Shown here in pieces: positions 62,212-64,000 of a DNA stretch of 64,000 bases. Source of the stretch: Amphimedon queenslandica (taxonomy: Eukaryota; Porifera; Demospongiae; Haplosclerida; Niphatidae); NCBI RefSeq assembly GCF_000090795.2, contig NW_003546260.1:169276-233275 (forward strand), read 5' to 3'. A model generated the notes under the pieces. It searched no databases, was not told the DNA's origin, and saw nothing but the letters and a program-made list of their open reading frames with translations. A program made the position numbers and the translations under genes. Every line of letters begins with the position of its first letter. Position 1 is the stretch's first letter.

Positions 62212-63252
62212 TTATTTTGGAATGGGTATACCATACTCTCTCTTGCAACACAGGGGAGGGGGAACCTGCCAGTTGTAAAGATAAGCTGGCTTCACTTCAC
62301 GCTCAACCTGGCAAAGTGTCCTATTAGTTGATACACTTTTGAGCTTTTGTATGAAAGTAACTGCCTTCTCCTTGTGTGTAATGATGTAGTTATTGTTGCA
62401 CCCGTGAGAATGGCCTTCAGTGTTGAAGCGAATGTCATGAACACGATGAACTCTAAATGGTGCAAGCCATGCACCAACAGTCACATCTTCATTCTTGTAG
62501 ACTGCTAACGAATCATTGATACTGGTAATGAGGTCAATAAGCTTCCATGAGAGCACATACCCACCTCCCATTGCATATGGTAGGAAGTGAGGACAAAGGG
62601 TCCATTGTTTTTCTGCCCATTTCCCTGCATAGTTAGGGAAGCCTCTTCCATTAAAGTATCCCCAGTACAGTAGCTTTGGACAATTCATATTCTTCAGTGC
62701 AGTCACAAATCTGTCTAGTTGTACAAAACTGTCATCGTCCACTTTAATAAGATAATCGAAATCATGATCGCCATGTGCCCATATAAAGCTGTACAACACT
62801 TTCAATGATAAATTGTCATAAATATCTTGAAAATTATCAAAAAGAAGCATATCTTTGTAAGTGCTTGATTCGTCCATCATTACTGCAAGATTCTCCTTAG
62901 CTAATCCTCTGATTCCTATCACAAATTTGGCAACAATCTTGACTCCAGTTAATCCGTTGTACAAGTTTAGCCATGTTCTTCTGATTGCAGCACGCCTTGG
63001 AGCTCCAGTACCAAAAGGTGAAGACAAGATTATAAAAGTTAGTTTCAGTGGAGTGTTGCAAACAGTTTCTTTGTTGTCAGCACTTGTAGCAGGCAATCTA
63101 GACAAGCTTAGGTCTTGCTTTGTAACAACTTGTGCACTATTTACAGTTACATATCGCATAGAAAAAAGTGAAAGACCTACCAGAAACCCAAAAGAGAAGG
63201 CCAACAGTAGTGTTATACTCCTAACCCTTGGAACAGATACAAGAGTAGGCAT
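62212..63252 (-). CDS. B3GALT6: Beta-1,3-galactosyltransferase 6-like (GT31), single exon
   Basis: Golgi type II glycosyltransferase. B3GALT6 adds the second galactose of the glycosaminoglycan linker tetrasaccharide. 346 residues: short cytosolic tail, signal anchor (SITLLLAFSFGFLVGLSLF, about residues 12-30), then the catalytic domain with RRAAIRRTWL, the DxD motif in YLIKVDDDSFVQLDRF, YWGYFNGRGFPNY, PYAMGGGYVLSWKL and EDVTVGAWLAPF. The C-terminal Cys pattern QVPPPLCCKREYGIP matches B3GALT6 rather than other GT31 members. There is no intron. Its stop codon is 39 bp from the PSMD2 stop (tail to tail). Its start is 84 bp from the next gene's start (head to head). Confidence 0.92.
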   Translation of the reverse strand: MPTLVSVPRVRSITLLLAFSFGFLVGLSLFSMRYVTVNSAQVVTKQDLSLSRLPATSADNKETVCNTPLKLTFIILSSPFGTGAPRRAAIRRTWLNLYNGLTGVKIVAKFVIGIRGLAKENLAVMMDESSTYKDMLLFDNFQDIYDNLSLKVLYSFIWAHGDHDFDYLIKVDDDSFVQLDRFVTALKNMNCPKLLYWGYFNGRGFPNYAGKWAEKQWTLCPHFLPYAMGGGYVLSWKLIDLITSINDSLAVYKNEDVTVGAWLAPFRVHRVHDIRFNTEGHSHGCNNNYIITHKEKAVTFIQKLKSVSTNRTLCQVEREVKPAYLYNWQVPPPLCCKREYGIPIPK

Positions 63253-63336
63253 GACACAGACACACCTCCTTTTATTTTAACCCTCTAGTAAATACATCAG
63301 TATAAACCTCCATTTTGATTATTTTCATTTTTCAGC
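63253..63336. promoter_or_regulatory. 84-bp spacer between divergent starts, B3GALT6 / unknown gene
   Basis: Probably a shared promoter, or the true transcription starts lie inside transcribed leader sequence. No E-box is seen here. Confidence 0.4.
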
Positions 63337-63525
63337 ATGAGCTCTAGTCGAAGTTCTGGTGGTTCTAGAAGAGGTAAAAGAAGATTGGAGGTGAGTTAAA
63401 TTTAGTCTGTTATTATGTTATTTTTTAATATTTTATAGACGGGGCCAGAGCCATCCCAATCCAGTCAACAGTGAGTTTTTCAGTGTCAGATTTATAATTA
63501 TTGTTGTTATTATGATTATTATTAC

Positions 63526-63575
<50 letters not shown>

Positions 63576-64000
63576 ATTACTACAAAAGATGGTTTATTTA
63601 TGAGGAATTAATACTGGCGATTGGTGGTTATAGACCACCTGCGCGTTAGGTAACACTTCTTTGAAGTTGGCAAAACATTGGGGTACACGTGGCCAGGCAC
63701 ACCCACTGGTTGGCAAAAGCAAAATGACTGCATTAGGAATGAGCATTTTATGTCCTTGTTTGAGGATGCCAGAAAGCAGCTACGTTGCAAAGCTGGAATC
63801 TGTTGGTTAGATGGTCAATGATGGCCCCTATTTACCCGAAAAAAAGCCTCCATCCACATCAGAGGTGAAGAACTGGCCAAATCTCGAGTTTGGCACTACT
63901 TTGTTAGCAGGTCTGGGCTATTCACACAAGAGCAGCTCATGTGTTGGAAACAACTAGAAGCCTAAAACTACTAAAAAATTTGACATGTTAGGACAATTTG
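63337..64000 (+). CDS. 5' end of an unidentified gene with Ser/Arg-rich N-terminus
   Basis: Two exons seen: 63337-63390 (MSSSRSSGGSRRGKRRLE, donor gtgagt) and 63439-63470 (TGPEPSQSSQ, donor gtgagt, phase 2). The rest lies beyond the window or after a long intron. A Ser-rich, RRGKRR-containing N-terminus followed by a Pro/Ser/Gln stretch is like the disordered tail of MCM4 or MCM2, but this is too little to identify it. Confidence 0.5.
63471..64000. other. Intron-like tail with (ATT)n microsatellite
   Basis: An ATT/TTA run occupies about 63519-63571. After it, a 60-codon minus-strand ORF (63790-63608) has no family features. No further exon of the upstream gene is recognisable. Confidence 0.4.

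Noticed and set aside
62861-63280. 139-codon plus-strand ORF
   Set aside because: Shadow of B3GALT6 on the opposite strand; the minus-strand reading has all GT31 motifs.
63608-63790. 60-codon minus-strand ORF near the right edge
   Set aside because: No recognisable motif, splice context or neighbour support.

Overview
The window looks like nuclear DNA of an early-branching animal, most likely a demosponge such as Amphimedon queenslandica. The evidence is AT-rich sequence, short GT-AG introns, tightly packed animal housekeeping genes (PSMD2, CAPZA, KLHL18, ICMT, GNL3L, B3GALT6), and transposon types that from memory are common in sponges and cnidarians. The species is an inference; no search was run.

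Layout. (1) Positions 1-44780 are one minus-strand gene, a GNL3L/nucleostemin-type GTPase. Its first three coding exons lie at 44119-44780, its GTPase exons at 177-1957, and the gene runs off the left edge. Between them is a phase-compatible intron of about 42.2 kb that is almost entirely mobile DNA. It holds LINE pieces, a DIRS-like retroelement, at least three copies of an IS630/Tc1-type DDE transposon unit, hAT, Merlin/ISXO2, P-element-like and pogo-like transposase remains, a TIR element carrying a decayed RecQ-like helicase, an RPA-like pseudogene, and many MITEs and fold-back elements. (2) Positions 44781-64000 are gene-dense: ICMT (+, single exon), a large membrane protein with about 17 six-cysteine modules and a mucin-like stalk (+), CAPZA (-, 11 coding exons), a KLHL18-type BTB-Kelch protein (-, 8 exons), a PSMD2/Rpn1 proteasome subunit with an N-terminal ankyrin extension (+, 24 exons), B3GALT6 (-, single exon), and the first two exons of an unidentified plus-strand gene.

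Three divergent gene pairs share very short intergenic spacers (GNL3L/ICMT 158 bp, KLHL18/PSMD2 127 bp, B3GALT6/unknown 84 bp), so these are probably bidirectional promoters. CACGTG E-boxes lie close to the start codons of four or five of the genes. The genes have no obvious common pathway; they form a compact housekeeping cluster next to a transposon-swollen intron.

Best leads: the ankyrin-Rpn1 fusion, which is in frame with the junction inside a single exon; the six-cysteine repeat receptor; the RecQ-bearing TIR element with its target-site duplication and empty sites visible in the same window; and the repeated transposon unit that carries an unrecognised multi-exon membrane-protein-like gene.
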